Positions 1-9,553 of a stretch of DNA of 45,184 nt are shown one piece after another. The stretch comes from Penium margaritaceum. Its lineage: Eukaryota; Streptophyta; Zygnematophyceae; Desmidiales; Peniaceae. The notes beneath the pieces were generated by a model. That model was not told the origin of the DNA, made no database searches, and saw only the letters and a program-made list of their open reading frames with translations. The translations under genes were made by a program, and so were the position numbers. The DNA is taken from positions 107,688 through 152,871 of the forward strand of contig SZWC01002426.1 of the NCBI GenBank assembly GCA_023375785.1. The letters run 5' to 3'. Within the stretch, counting starts at the first letter, position 1. Every line of letters begins with the position of its first letter.

Positions 1-396
1 CCGTGCGCCGCGGCAGGTATTTATGCCTTGGACCTGTCAGTTGTCATTTCTCTCTGCATATGCTATATTGAAGCATTCTGACACTGTGCCTTGTGTCTCC
101 TAGCCAAACCCTTGCCGTTGCGTGTACGACCTGTGACTGTCGTCACCGTCTGACCAGGCACCGACGCCCGGTCAGCGGCTGTGTTGCTAGGAAGCTTCTA
201 CGCACTTTCTTACAAAGACCCGACATATGCATCGTTGTCATTCTCGACGTTGTACATACGCACTCGACTACTTCCACACGTGTTATCGAAGTACAATTAT
301 AGGTTATTATAAACTATCCACTTGTCACAATGCCTCGAATCATTTAGTGCTGTGTACCTCGTCCCCTGAACCATCCACGATCTGCTTGGTGTGGCA
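1..396 (+). repeat. 5' LTR of gypsy element A, left part cut off by window edge
   Basis: The segment near 220-270 aligns with the 3' portion of the LTRs of elements D and E (the stretch running from GACCC-ACATATGC through a GTAC/GTATGCATG-like run). It ends in GGTGTGGCA, where D ends in GGTGTAGCA. A primer-binding-site-like sequence follows at once and gag-type leader sequence shared with B, D and E follows that. D's intact LTR is 551 bp, so this copy probably begins outside the window. The first 200 bases align poorly with D and could be diverged LTR. Confidence 0.6.
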
Positions 397-418
397 TTGA
401 GTATCACATCACAACTGC
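397..418 (+). other. Probable primer binding site of element A
   Basis: TTGAGTATCACATCAC sits directly after the LTR end and aligns with TTGGCATCAAAGCAC at the same place in element D. Both look like mutated TGGTATCAGAGC, the usual plant LTR primer site complementary to initiator tRNA-Met. Confidence 0.45.
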
Positions 419-574
419 GCTAGAGCGGCGGCCGACACATTAACTACAATACAACAACCTTGCACATGTCTTCAGCGCACCTCTACCGTTCAGGAGTTCG
501 TAAACCTCGTGACAAAAACAGAGCAGGTGCAGCCAGCAACGAGCAGTGGTAACCGGCATTGACTGAGGTGACGG
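419..574 (+). other. Leader of element A
   Basis: Untranslated leader between the primer site and gag. It contains a block (near 430-490: ACATTAACTACAA..., then a GTCTTCAGCGCA-like run) that also occurs at the matching place, on the other strand, in D (about 20330-20400) and E (about 25270-25350). This shows that A, D and E belong to one family. Confidence 0.5.
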
Positions 575-2119
575 AGGAGTAGCGGCGCACGATCAACAAC
601 GCTCTCCAAGCAATCCAGGCAGCAACAACGACGTTAAAGAAGAATGGCGCAGTACCGATGGGCCCACAACCAACTCATATATGACCAGTCACCTCACCCC
701 CAAAACTGTGTATCGATAAGTGTATTGGGAAGTGAACATGTGAGTGAACATGGACTTCTAACAAAAACTAGTACAAAGTACATATCATCCATAGTAAGCA
801 ACACCTAACATAAGGAATGTATGTTTGGGCTCTAGTGACATTAATTGATATTGTTGATTTCTTAAAAATGTGTGCATATAGGAATACACTAATCATTGAG
901 TGTATGAATTTGGGGTGATTAACCATAGCTCAACCAACTTGATGACAGACCCCTCGGGCCCGACGATCCCTTCGCCCCTGCCTGGCACAATGGGAGGCAT
1001 TGGCCGATAGGCTCGCCTCAACGAAGACCTGTATGAAAAGCTGCAAAGACGGGATAGCCACGATACTCATCTTCTTCTCCAACTTAGTGTGGTAGTGGAG
1101 GAGGTACAAAAATTGCGTGCATAGGAAGCAGTGCTCAGCGAGAGAAATCTTTTACTCTCGAGTGAATGTAGAATTCCATTGGCACTCCTTGAACCGTTCA
1201 ATCTTGCCAATTTAAAGGAACCAACGATCAAAATGTGGCTAACGAGTTTGGAGATGCACCTCACCACTGCTCGGGTCAACAACGGCAAAGTAAACTGACC
1301 TTGCGGTTGCGGTTTTGTGTGACATGACCTTGAGTTGGTGGTCCAATCTGAAAACCTTCCAGTTGTAGCATGAGACTAAAGGAGCTAGATAAACGGCTCA
1401 CGCGACTTCTCTCACATCGTCGATTATAGGCGTTTCACCTCTAAAGTAGGTCAATTGGACGAGGGGTAGCTCACTGACTCCATCGGATATTTGGAATTGC
1501 TTTGTGAGCACCATACTCACTCGCTTTGGAAAGATGAACGGGATGTCTGATGCACAGTACAGACACCAGCGCCTGTGTTAGTAGTCTAACGTGGCGGAGT
1601 ACACGTGTCGTTTTTACAACATCATTGTAGGGAGCAAAATCGCCCCTGGTGAACTTTGTTTCTACTACAACAATGACATCATGTGAGACATTCCCCAAGC
1701 AATCTCTATATTCAGCATCCAAGAAACCTTCTACAAACGATCAAAGCAGCCAATTGCAGTGATAACGATAACTATAACACTTGGATGCACTATTCCAATG
1801 GTTGGCATCCCCGGGGCCACAATTCTTATCTTGGCAGAGGGAAGTGACAATCCACGGATAACTTGTCTCTAATGGAGATTGACGTCGTCGATCACCGTGA
1901 TCATCGGTTTTGCTGGACTTGAAGGGAACCCGGGAACAACTCATGTGATTGTCGATGCTGGCACAAACAAGCAAAAAAGGGGGAAAGGTCATTGAGGAAA
2001 AACGAGGAGTCGAGGAACGGCAAGGGGCAGGAGTAGACAGTGGAACTCCTGTCTGGTAAAAAAAGAACATCCCCTGATGCCCAGTTGAGCTACCCACACG
2101 GCCACAAACGGCTGCTCTT
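575..2119 (+). pseudogene. Degenerate gag of gypsy element A
   Basis: Structural capsid-type region of a Ty3/gypsy element. Its start aligns with gag of B, D and E: an alanine/glutamine-rich run (ALQAIQAATTT) at about 605-640, then a proline-rich stretch near 940-990 and a helix-rich part (EEVQKLRA near 1095, LLEPFNLANLKEPTIKMWL at about 1180-1240). Many stops and frameshifts break it. It ends in an acidic stretch (KFDEGHEEDQP) that also lies just before the protease in D and E. I did not find a clear CCHC knuckle in this copy. Boundaries are approximate. Confidence 0.6.
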
Positions 2120-2371
2120 AAGGTCGCAAAGTTCGATGAGGGGCATGAGGAGGACCAACCGGTGATACTTCTACGAGTGCAAGAGAGGGGTTGTAAAGGT
2201 TGTAGAATGGTACCGGCGTTACTCGATAGCGGAGCTTCTCAACGCATTGTCAGTTACACCATGGTTCCAAAGCTGGGTTTGCAAATTGCACTAAAGTCGT
2301 CCGTAAACAGACCGCTACAAATCCGTAGACTTTGCGAGTTGGAGATATTGGAGAATTGGAGACATGCCTGA
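2120..2371 (+). pseudogene. Aspartic protease domain of element A
   Basis: Retropepsin-like domain that would cut the Gag-Pol polyprotein. The active-site motif is intact here: LLDSGAS, followed by a VPKLGL motif about ten residues on, as in gypsy proteases. It follows the gag tail in frame (KFDEGHEEDQPVILLRVQ). The frame ends at a stop at 2371, before the domain would be complete. D and E have D-G-G-D in place of D-S-G-A at the same position. Confidence 0.75.
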
Positions 2372-2599
2372 TGTAACGATCTGGATAACCCACCCAATGA
2401 GCCACAATATATTCATCATCGGACGAGATTTCTTTCATCGATACATATTGTATGTGATCTATAATAGAAAAATCAATATACTCTAGCATCAACGGTAGAA
2501 AATGACACATCCCTCTGGTTGAGTGACACACAACTCAGTGGCGGTTGCGGGAAGCAACAGAGGTGGAAGTGGAGGGGGGATTGCAGTAGTTGCCTTTGT

Positions 2600-3570
2600 C
2601 TCTAGACATGGCCAAGAGATGTATGCGATGCAAAGCTCGAGCATGGCTATTGTATGTGGATACAAGAGAAGTGGAAGATATTGTAGTACTTGAGGCCACC
2701 ACATCGGTCGTGCCACCTTACAAGTCTGCATCTACACCAGAGGAGTTTGCACCGCTCATTGAGGAGTTCGAAGGGATTTTTCCCGACGAATTGCCTCGAG
2801 AGCTACCACTACAACGAAACGTCAATCACCAAACAGACCTCAAACCAGACAAAAATTTGACAACGAAGGAGACCTATCAGATGAGAAGCCACGAGCTGGC
2901 CGAACTGAAGAAGAGAATAGATGAAATGCCCCGTCAGAAGTTCATCAGACCTTCCACGTCACCATATGCGGTACCTGTAATGTCTGGGAAGAAAACAAAT
3001 CGGAGAGATGCGGATGTGCATGGATTACCAAGTGTTGAACGGTATCATCATCAAGAACTGCTACCCCCTCCCACCATTATACAAACATTTCGACCATCTT
3101 CGCGGGGCACAAATTCCCACCAAGACTGACCTACCTAGTGGCTTGTATCAGATTTGTGTATCAGATAAGAACATCAAGAGGAGGCTGTTTGCACCAAGTA
3201 CGCATAATTCGAGTTCACAAGTATGCCGTTTGAACTAAAGAATGCCCACGAAACATGAATGACGATGATGAGCAATAGGTTTTCCCGGTACCACAACGGC
3301 TTTGTCGTTGTGTAACTTAAAGACATTCTGATATACAAACATACTCTGGAGGAGCACAATGGTCACCCTTGAAAAGTTTTTGGAAAATTTCAAAGAGAGA
3401 TTATACGGAGAAATCTTGAAATGTGTCTTTGGAGACAATTCGGTCAAGTTCCAGGGCCACGTCATCGACGGCGGACGGAACACCATGGACCCAAAAACGG
3501 TTGAGGAAGCCACTCATTGGCCGACGCCGACCAATTTTTTGGAATGTTTATGTGTCTTTGGGATTCTATA
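2600..3570 (+). pseudogene. Reverse transcriptase domain of element A, frameshifted
   Basis: Order of motifs: an acidic linker with FEGIFPDELP near 2770; ELAELKKRIDEM and [13 protein letters not shown] near 2890-2970; then, after a frameshift, MCMDYQVLNGIIIKNCYPLPP (3011-3075), DHLRGA and TKTDLPSGLYQICV (about 3090-3160). These are the finger and palm blocks of a gypsy RT. At the catalytic YLDD position (about 3313-3330) the reading is stop-LKDIL, so the first aspartate is gone. The thumb region with FLENFKERLYGEILKCVF and GHVIDGG follows at 3359-3480. Not functional. Confidence 0.8.
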
Positions 3571-3639
3571 ACTACCAACTTTGATTCATAAAGGACTACG
3601 CCCGAGTGTCAGGACCTTTCTCTGATCTCACTTGTAAAA

Positions 3640-4066
3640 CCACCTGAGTGGATAAAGGGAGCCAGCGAACAAGAAGCATTAAAGTCTTCAAGGAAATCTC
3701 TAACCTTAGTGCCAACCTTACGATTGATGAATTCGACAGTGGACCAGTTCATGGCCACAGACGTATCCGATCAAATAGTCAGAGCTTTTCTTCCCCAAGA
3801 TAACGACGGTTGAGAACAACCGGTCGCGTACATGTTGCAAAAACTACGCGGACGGGTACTCAACTATGCAGTGCACAAGAGAAATGTTAGCAGTCGTACA
3901 CGTGTTCAAGAAGTGGTGCAAACGTAGAATACTAAAAACATGTTTTCAGCAGCAACAACCACGTGCTAAGATATCGCAAGACACAGCCAAACCTGGACCA
4001 TCAACAAACTCGGTGGCTGGAGTTCCTCATATCCAACTTCGACTACGATATCAAGGACCGACCTAG
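3640..4066 (+). pseudogene. RNase H-like domain of element A
   Basis: RNase H of gypsy type. Visible pieces: VDQFMATDVSDQIVRAFLPQDN (about 3740-3810; the ATDAS motif is ATDVS), then YAVHKREMLAVVHVFKKW in shifted frames (about 3863-3920). Stops interrupt it. Known role of the family: removal of the RNA template after minus-strand synthesis. Confidence 0.65.
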
Positions 4067-4107
4067 AAAATAAAATCCGGTTGCTCAGATTCAACGACCA
4101 GAATTGA

Positions 4108-5240
4108 TGGCCGAGATGAACACACTACTTGTTGAAGAAGATCCATGCCTCGCGAGGGCCGTGGCAAAGGGTTACGATGAGTTTGACGAGCAGGACAAGG
4201 CCAAGTTCTGGTTTGATGACCCCTACTGGTGACGACGACTCACTCGCCAGATTTTCATACCGCCAAACGAGGAGTTACAACAAATGCTGTTGGAGAAATA
4301 CCATGACACTGGTCCAAGCGGACACTTTGGCGAGGACAAGACGCTCAAGAAGTTGATGAAATGTTACTCGAAGGACAAGATGCAGACCAACATGGTAGCT
4401 CTCTGTGGATATTGCGAGACCTTTCAACAGAATAAATGTTGTCGCATGAGGCCACCAAGACTACTCCAACCACTCCCTATTCTGACAGAGTCATGGGTCG
4501 ACATCAACATGGACTTTGTAAAGGGATTGTATGACACTTGAGAAGGTTATGATATCATCCTCGTGGTGGTGGATACGTTTTCAAAAGTGTCACACTTCGT
4601 TTCGACAACGACCACCATCATCGCGAAGGAAACAACTTGTCTGTTTCTTAATCAGATCAAGCAATTACACGGCATACCACACACAATCATTAATGATAGA
4701 GAAGGCCAATTCACTAGTCAAATTGATGATGCATTTTTGCCGGCAAATCCAACTATGAACAACGTTCCATCCTCAAAACGACGGGCAGACCATGCAAACC
4801 AATCAGATGTTCAAATTACTCTTTCACACTTTATGCAAATCACATTTCACGTAATGGAGAGCCAAACTGCCGAACTCAGAACTCACCTACAACTGTGCAA
4901 CTTCCATCAAATTCCATCTGAGGTTGTTGATGCCAAGCTTCCGACCACTATGGCAGGAAATGAAAGCCAAAGCAACATTCTTACAGGAGATATCCATCGA
5001 CGGGATTTCTCTCACACCTCGGAGGAAACACAGCAGATCCTCACAAAGACACAAGCGGCTATGAAGTGACAAGTGGACCAACATCGCAGTGACAAGTTAT
5101 ATGGTGATAGTGATTGCATCCTATTTAGCTTGCCAAATATCAAACTCATAGTACAAGACATTGCAAAGCTCAAACCCCACCGGTTGGGACCGTTTAAGAT
5201 CAAGCCAGTACAAACCCCTTTGTACTCATGATAGCACGAC
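4108..5240 (+). pseudogene. Integrase of element A, zinc-binding and core regions
   Basis: A spacer (MAEMNTLLVEEDPCLARAVAKGYDEFD) leads into the H2C2 zinc-binding domain: H in EKYHDTGPSGHFG, then CGYCETFQQNK (about 4284-4440). The catalytic core follows: MDFVKGL; DIILVVVDTFSKVSHF with the first catalytic Asp near 4572; then INDREGQFTSQ with the second Asp near 4696. The glutamate region is scrambled. The C-terminal part shows the ILTKTQAAMK helix and HRLGPFKI. Frameshifts near 4540 and 5065 break the gene. Confidence 0.8.
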
Positions 5241-5319
5241 TATCTACCATGTTTTATGCATCAAAACTTTTATGCACTGCCAAGATCTCAGCAAGAACTT
5301 CCTTGGCAGAGATGTCGCT

Positions 5320-5508
5320 CCTCTGTCACATATTCAAGTGGACGGGGATACAGAGTACTTAATTGAATACATCTGCAAAAATCAACGCCGTGGAAAAACA
5401 ACCAAGTATCGGGTCAAGTGGCATGGCTACAACGTCGCACAGAACAACTGGGACCCCTTTAACAACCTCCAAGACGCTAATCATTTCATTGAAGGCTATT
5501 GCTGCTGA
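5320..5508 (+). pseudogene. Chromodomain of element A
   Basis: C-terminal integrase chromodomain in one open frame: VDGDTEYLIEYICKNQ, GKTTKYRVKWHGYN, NNWDPFNNLQDANHFIEGY. The aromatic cage-type positions (Y at the start, W in KWHGY, W in NWDP) are present. Chromodomains of this class (chromoviruses) are known to guide integration to modified histones. This is one of the best preserved pieces of element A, though the gene upstream is dead. Confidence 0.85.
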
Positions 5509-5548
5509 TTTTGATTTACAGCTGCTCACTTATCGGAAAGTTGCCACT

Positions 5549-5562
5549 AAAATAGGAGCAAG
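5549..5562 (+). other. Polypurine tract of element A
   Basis: AAAATAGGAGCAAG directly precedes TGTTACATCC, the LTR start also seen in element D. This is the plus-strand primer position. Confidence 0.55.
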
Positions 5563-6133
5563 TGTTACATCCCTAACGTACAGGAGTCCCTGGAGTCCGC
5601 GTGTGGGTATGTCCATCTTTACGTGTATGGCCCACCACTCGTCAACCTCTGCATTTGTATGTTGTTATGCTATGGAATTTTTGGCCACATGCTGTGACAT
5701 TTGGTGTTCCGTTTCCGAAGGTTATGATGATTTTGACAACTTTCTAAAATGATCGACAAAAACATCACAAACTATACCAATGTTTAAATTCTATTAAACA
5801 AACTTCATGATGGCGCTAGACTTCTACACCATTGTGACTCAAAATCCCGGAACTTCTCCGTGGAGTTTCTTGAAGTGACTACTCACGGCACGGCGTCACA
5901 CACACCACTCACCTCAAGCGCCAAAGATGCAATGTATGCCTCATTGTGACTCTCATCATTGTTCACATGCGCTCAACTTTTTCGATCCCTAAAACCCAAA
6001 TTTGAGTCTTGAATTTACAATGTGGGGGTTTGCGTACGACAAAAAGAACAGAACACGCGTTCTTACTCGATCTAAAAAATGGGCGTTTATGCTCGATCAC
6101 GGTCGAGCAATCACCTTTTGTTTTCTCTTCTCC

Positions 6134-6236
6134 GGCATGCAACCCCCCTGGTTTGATGAAGGGTCTTCTGTTTTGTGCAGGCTTCACCCGTGCAACACAT
6201 AGAAAACACTAAATCAAACCAGAGGGGTTGCGTGCC
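6134..6236. repeat. Inverted repeat with 24-bp arms
   Basis: Arms 6134-6157 and 6213-6236 are complementary at 22 of 24 positions (GGCATGCAACCCCCC... against ...GGGGTTGCGTGCC). Loop about 55 nt. Confidence 0.75.
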
Positions 6237-6308
6237 AAAAAAGGAAGAGGTCTGCACTTGATCATGATTCTGGCATGGGAGAGATAATCATGAGGGGGGT
6301 TGACATGC

Positions 6309-6372
6309 CCCACTTTGCTTCCTCGATCAGTGACGCATGCCGCTGATCAAGCATGGTGAAGCAAGTGGGTAG
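6309..6372. repeat. Inverted repeat around GCATGC centre
   Basis: Left side CCCACTTTGCTTC plus ATCAG and right side CTGAT plus GAAGCAAGTGGG pair around TGACGCATGCCG. The right arm also holds AGCATGGTGAA, a motif repeated in the foldback element at 8334-9544. Confidence 0.6.
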
Positions 6373-6663
6373 GGAATTCCTATTTTTAAGTCACTGGACA
6401 GGACGTCAATGGAATGTGTTCATTGGATAGGACGTCGCCACCACCCCCGTGGATTGGGTACAAGGGTGATTTCACCCAAGTATCAAATATCCTAGTTTTA
6501 CCTCATTCCTTTGTTCTTTTTTGAGTATGTGCTCGACAGTTTTGACACTTGACATTGAAGTACACATGTTGCTAGTTACAGTATTAGAACTACAAGAGAG
6601 ATCTACGATAGGCGTTTGCTAGTGAATTAAACCAATTGACAGGAAATACACAAGTCCCTTTTC

Positions 6664-6691
6664 AAATTGTTAAGTATTCACTTAACAATTT
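6664..6691. repeat. Perfect 11-bp palindrome with 6-nt loop
   Basis: AAATTGTTAAG, loop TATTCA, CTTAACAATTT. It lies between LTR-like sequence and the gag leader of element B. Confidence 0.8.
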
Positions 6692-6694
6692 CTA

Positions 6695-7200
6695 TCATCT
6701 TAAATGTCATAGGCTTTGTGACGATGATGGTGAATGGAGCGAATGCACCCAGCGCCAAGACATAGTAACCGGCAAAGAACCCAGTGATGGAGGATGAGTG
6801 GCAGGCATGCATCGACAACCTCCAAGCAAACTAGGTAGCAACAACAACCTTTGTAATGGATGGGATAAACATATGAATTCAATGGCCAATCCGGTGGCAC
6901 CCCCCTCGGGCTAGGAAAACCCTTTGTCCTCACTGCTGCCCATTGGGACGACAGCTGACATGATGGGAGACACCAGCCAACAAGCTCGTTTCAACAAGGA
7001 TATGTACTTTAACTTGTCAGGATTCAAGAGCCTCAAAGTGCATCTGCTCCAACAACTTATCATAGCGATGTAAGAGCTTCAAAATGTGTGTACATGGGAA
7101 CCAGTACTCAGTGGGAGAAATAGATAGCTGTCGATTGAGCCCCAGCTTTGACCGCTACCATAATGATCCTTGTATGTGTTCACTTTGTTTAAACGAATGA
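6695..7200 (+). pseudogene. Gag N-terminal fragment of gypsy copy B
   Basis: The run from CATAGGCTTTGTGACG through ACCGGCAAAGA and GATGGAGGATGAG aligns with the same part of E (25160-25290, other strand). It then reads as the Ala/Gln-rich gag start (CIDNLQAN, VATTT) seen in A, D and E. Stops every 20-40 codons. It degrades after about 7200 and ends before a poly-C tract. No pol follows. Confidence 0.55.
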
Positions 7201-7320
7201 CATGATCTTTGACTTCACCCAGTTTTAAGCCTAACATTATTTAAGTGGTGATTCCACCATGATATTCCAGAACCCCCCCACCCCCCTCTGATATTTCAAT
7301 TCGCCCAAGTTCTCGTTCAG

Positions 7321-7351
<31 letters not shown>
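7201..7351. repeat. C-rich stretch ending in C31 homopolymer
   Basis: Two interrupted C runs near 7272-7286 and an uninterrupted run of 31 C at 7321-7351. It marks the break between copy B (+) and copy C (-). Confidence 0.9.
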
Positions 7352-7352
<1 letters not shown>

Positions 7353-7631
7353 CTCAAGGCTCTCCTCGACAATCATTGTTCAACAGTTTGACCATTCCAT
7401 TTTCAAGTGCGGACTGCATTCGACAGACATCGTCTGTCTGTCGACGCTCTCCGACGTGTATGTGGAGCGAATGTTGTCACGTCGGAATGTGCAAACCATG
7501 CGAGCGCATGCTGTCGGATGTCGAACGCGAGCTTGCCTTAGAGTCGCAAAAAGTTTGCTTGTTTTTGGATTGTTGCATGTACTGGAGTTCCAATCTCATA
7601 ATTAGGAGAGGTATTCACCAAAACCGCTCAC
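7352..7631. other. Unassigned sequence with a small palindrome
   Basis: No family recognised. It holds the perfect inverted repeat CGACAGAC...GTCTGTCG (7421-7443). An 89-codon frame (+, 7376-7645) has no family features and runs into integrase sequence of the opposite strand, so I do not call it a gene. Confidence 0.4.
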
Positions 7632-8333
7632 AATTACACGGATGAATGTGGACGAATCGTCGCACAACCACAGGGGTTTGCATGCGCTTGATCTCAAACG
7701 GTCCCAACCATCAAGGTTTGAGCTTCGAATAGTCATCTTTACAGTCATCTTGATGTTGGCCGCATGGAGGAGGACTTTGTTGCCTGCGGTAGAAACATCA
7801 CCGTTGCGATGTTGGTCAGCTGCTCGTTTCATCACTGCTTGCATCTTCTCGAGGGTTTGCCGTGTTTCTTCCCGGATGGTGGTGAAGTCGTGGTGTTGGA
7901 AATAAACCACGTGAATGTTACTTCGGGTTCGTAGTCCTGCGGGTGTGGCGGAACGTTTGCCATACACCACTTCAAACGGAGTGTTTCCCACTGCGATGGA
8001 TACTGCTGAATAATATGCGATATTGGCGGTCAGGAGTTTGTGTGCCCAATCCGTCCCATGAGGTTTGCATAGTTTTTGGAGAACTTGTTCAAGCGTCTGA
8101 TTGGTCTACTCGGGTTGGCCGTCGGTTTGAGGATAAGACGCCGTTGAAAGTTGAATTCGGCTGCCGTAGCAAGTCATGTTCGTGCCAAAGCGGCTAATGA
8201 ATCGACCGTCTCTCTCGCTCGTGATGGTTCTCAGTACGCCGTGTAGCCGCAGAATGTTGTTTAAGAAAGAGTCGTGCTGTCCCCTCGGCGATGATGGTGT
8301 TCGTTGTTGGGATATAGTGAGACATTTTGGAAA
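7632..8333 (-). pseudogene. Integrase of gypsy copy C, second half of core and C-terminal part
   Basis: Read leftward: SHYIPTTNTIIAEGTARLFLNNI, then a second catalytic-Asp region SERDGRF, QLSTASYPQTDGQPE with the catalytic Glu, a stop near 8108, TNQTLEQVLQKL, then NTPFEVVYGKRSA and an amphipathic helix ending LEKMQAVMKRAADQH (7700-7960). The first core half lies at 9554-9707 on the far side of a foldback insertion. Chromodomain and LTR are missing on the left. Closest relatives in the window are A and G. Confidence 0.8.
8325..8333. repeat. Left copy of 9-bp target-site duplication
   Basis: TTTTGGAAA, repeated at 9545-9553. Removing one copy plus the intervening DNA leaves the integrase reading frame continuous at the DKFSK position. 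Confidence 0.75.
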
Positions 8334-8377
8334 TGGTGAAAATACCGGCCCCCCTCTGTTATCTCACCCGTGACCCT

Positions 8378-8527
8378 CATACACCCCTCCGTCGGAACAA
8401 TAAGCTCCATCCGCCCCTCCGCCAGAATGATAAGCCTCATCCGCCCCTCCGCTCGAACGAAAAGCCTAATCCGTCGCTGCCCCAGAACAAAGGCCCCATC
8501 CGTCCATGACTGGCAACAAAAAGCCCC
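8378..8527 (+). repeat. Left arm: five tandem 30-bp units
   Basis: Units begin at 8378, 8408, 8438, 8468 and 8498. Core pattern CATCCGCCCCTCCG followed by AACAATAAGCC-like sequence. The period is exactly 30, so each frame repeats every 10 codons. Confidence 0.8.
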
Positions 8528-8542
8528 ATTCGCCCACTCGTT

Positions 8543-8590
8543 TTCACCATGCTCGAACATGGATTCATGTCTCTGCTCGAGCATGGTGAA
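8543..8590. repeat. Perfect 14-bp inverted repeat
   Basis: TTCACCATGCTCGA (8543-8556) and TCGAGCATGGTGAA (8577-8590) with a 20-nt loop, inside the foldback element. Confidence 0.85.
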
Positions 8591-8827
8591 ATCATGCATG
8601 TGGTGCTGGATCACAGCCCTCCATCGCGGCCGTCGTGATGGAGGGCCACGATCAAATGAAGAGGTGAGGGAGGGGGGTGGGACTCGAAAATGCCGGCCGG
8701 CACTTCGTCGACACCCCTCCCACCTCTCCGCCCCCTTTGTACACCACCAGCCCACCCACCCGCATGTCTTTCGAGGCCCTTGAGATTGAGGGCTACAACG
8801 TAACAGGTGACAAGGGCTGCAGGGGGT

Positions 8828-8858
<31 letters not shown>
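8828..8858. repeat. G31 homopolymer
   Basis: Uninterrupted run of 31 G in the interior of the foldback element. Confidence 0.95.
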
Positions 8859-8860
<2 letters not shown>

Positions 8861-9050
8861 GGAGCGCCGATGTTTCTGGCCGACGCACGTCGGTCGAAAT
8901 CCCCGGTGCTTCAACGATGGGAATTCAAAAACTCCCCATTTGAATCTGTTTTCATTTTGCTAAAGTTTTTACCCATGCTTGACATACAATTCATACACAA
9001 ACCCACCCTAAAGTTGATCCCAGAGTTTCGGGATTTTATTTTTGCACAGT

Positions 9051-9088
9051 CACCTGTTGGGTCCCACAGTAGCGGGACCCAGCAGGTT
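9051..9088. repeat. 15-bp inverted repeat
   Basis: CACCTGTTGGGTCCC (9051-9065) against GGGACCCAGCAGGTT (9074-9088), 13 of 15 paired, 8-nt loop. Confidence 0.8.
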
Positions 9089-9151
9089 CCCTTTCATAAC
9101 GTAGGGATTCTGAAAATTCCTATGCAAATTTCCCACAAATCACTTCCAAAA

Positions 9152-9185
9152 AATCACAAACCCGTTTGTAAAGGGGTTTGTGATT
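9152..9185. repeat. Perfect 12-bp inverted repeat
   Basis: AATCACAAACCC (9152-9163) and GGGTTTGTGATT (9174-9185), 10-nt loop. Confidence 0.85.
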
Positions 9186-9300
9186 GTTATCCCAAAAAGG
9201 TGATGTCAGCATATTGACGCTGCATGCCATGCAACGTGGACATGCTGTATTTTGACAAAGGAGAAGGATACGACATCTATCTTCTACGCCTCAAACCCGC

Positions 9301-9533
9301 GTCTACTGAGAAGGGGCAGATGGGGCTTGCTGCTCTGAGGTAGGGGTGAATGAGGCTTACTGTTCTGGGACAAGGGTAGATCAGGCTTGTCATCCCGCCG
9401 TAGTGACGGATGAGGCTTGTTGTTGCGACGCAGGGGTGCATGGGGCTTATAGTTTTGACGGAGGGGCGGACGGGGCTTTTTGTTGCGACATAGGTGTGGA
9501 TGGGGCTCATTGTCCAAAACGAGGGGTGTATTG
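9301..9533 (-). repeat. Right arm: seven to eight tandem 30-bp units, inverted
   Basis: On the minus strand the units read CATCCGCCCCTCCGTC-like starts followed by AACAATAAGCCC-like ends, the same consensus as the left arm. The innermost unit is incomplete. On the minus strand a 10-residue peptide periodicity (S-P/L-I-x-P) is visible. Confidence 0.8.
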
Positions 9534-9544
9534 GCTTTCTGCCC

Positions 9545-9553
9545 TTTTGGAAA
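9545..9553. repeat. Right copy of 9-bp target-site duplication
   Basis: TTTTGGAAA, identical to 8325-8333. Confidence 0.75.

Larger units (their letters stand above)
5978..6526. mobile_element. 549-bp hairpin-rich MITE-like insertion in A's 3' LTR
   Basis: The LTR alignment with D stops at 5977 and restarts at 6527. The flanks are an imperfect 11-bp direct repeat: ATGCGCTCAAC (5967-5977) and ATGTGCTCGAC (6527-6537), 9 of 11 matching, as expected for an aged target-site duplication. No long coding frame. It contains two strong inverted repeats (6134-6236 and about 6309-6372). I could not find clear terminal inverted repeats, so the class is open. Confidence 0.55.
5563..6600 (+). repeat. 3' LTR of element A, split by an insertion
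   Basis: Starts TGTTACATCC, identical to D's LTR start, and aligns with D's LTR through GTTCACATGCGCTCAAC (to 5977). LTR similarity resumes after 6527 (GTGCTCGACAG...TTGACATTGAAGTAC, like GACAGTTTG...TTGTCATTGGAGTGC in D). The right end is not sharp; 6600 is an estimate. Gag leader sequence of a second copy (B) follows, so this LTR may serve two internal regions. Confidence 0.6.
8334..9544. mobile_element. 1,211-bp foldback (Mutator-like?) element in integrase of copy C
   Basis: Flanked by a perfect 9-bp direct repeat. The ends are long inverted arms, each a tandem array of 30-bp units: at least five units on the left (8378-8527) and seven or eight on the right (about 9301-9533), in opposite orientation. 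The outermost bases (GGTGAAAATACC on the left; GGGCAGAAAGCC reading in from the right) are weakly similar. The interior holds a 31-G tract and three hairpins; no transposase is visible. A 9-bp duplication with long inverted ends fits Mutator-like or foldback families (known traits); the class is inference. Confidence 0.7.

Noticed and set aside
7376..7645. 89-codon Cys-rich frame as a small gene
   Set aside because: No homology seen by eye, runs into opposite-strand integrase, and begins right after a poly-C tract.
8261..8914. 217-codon minus-strand frame with proline run
   Set aside because: It crosses integrase, the foldback border and the G31 tract; composition follows the repeats.
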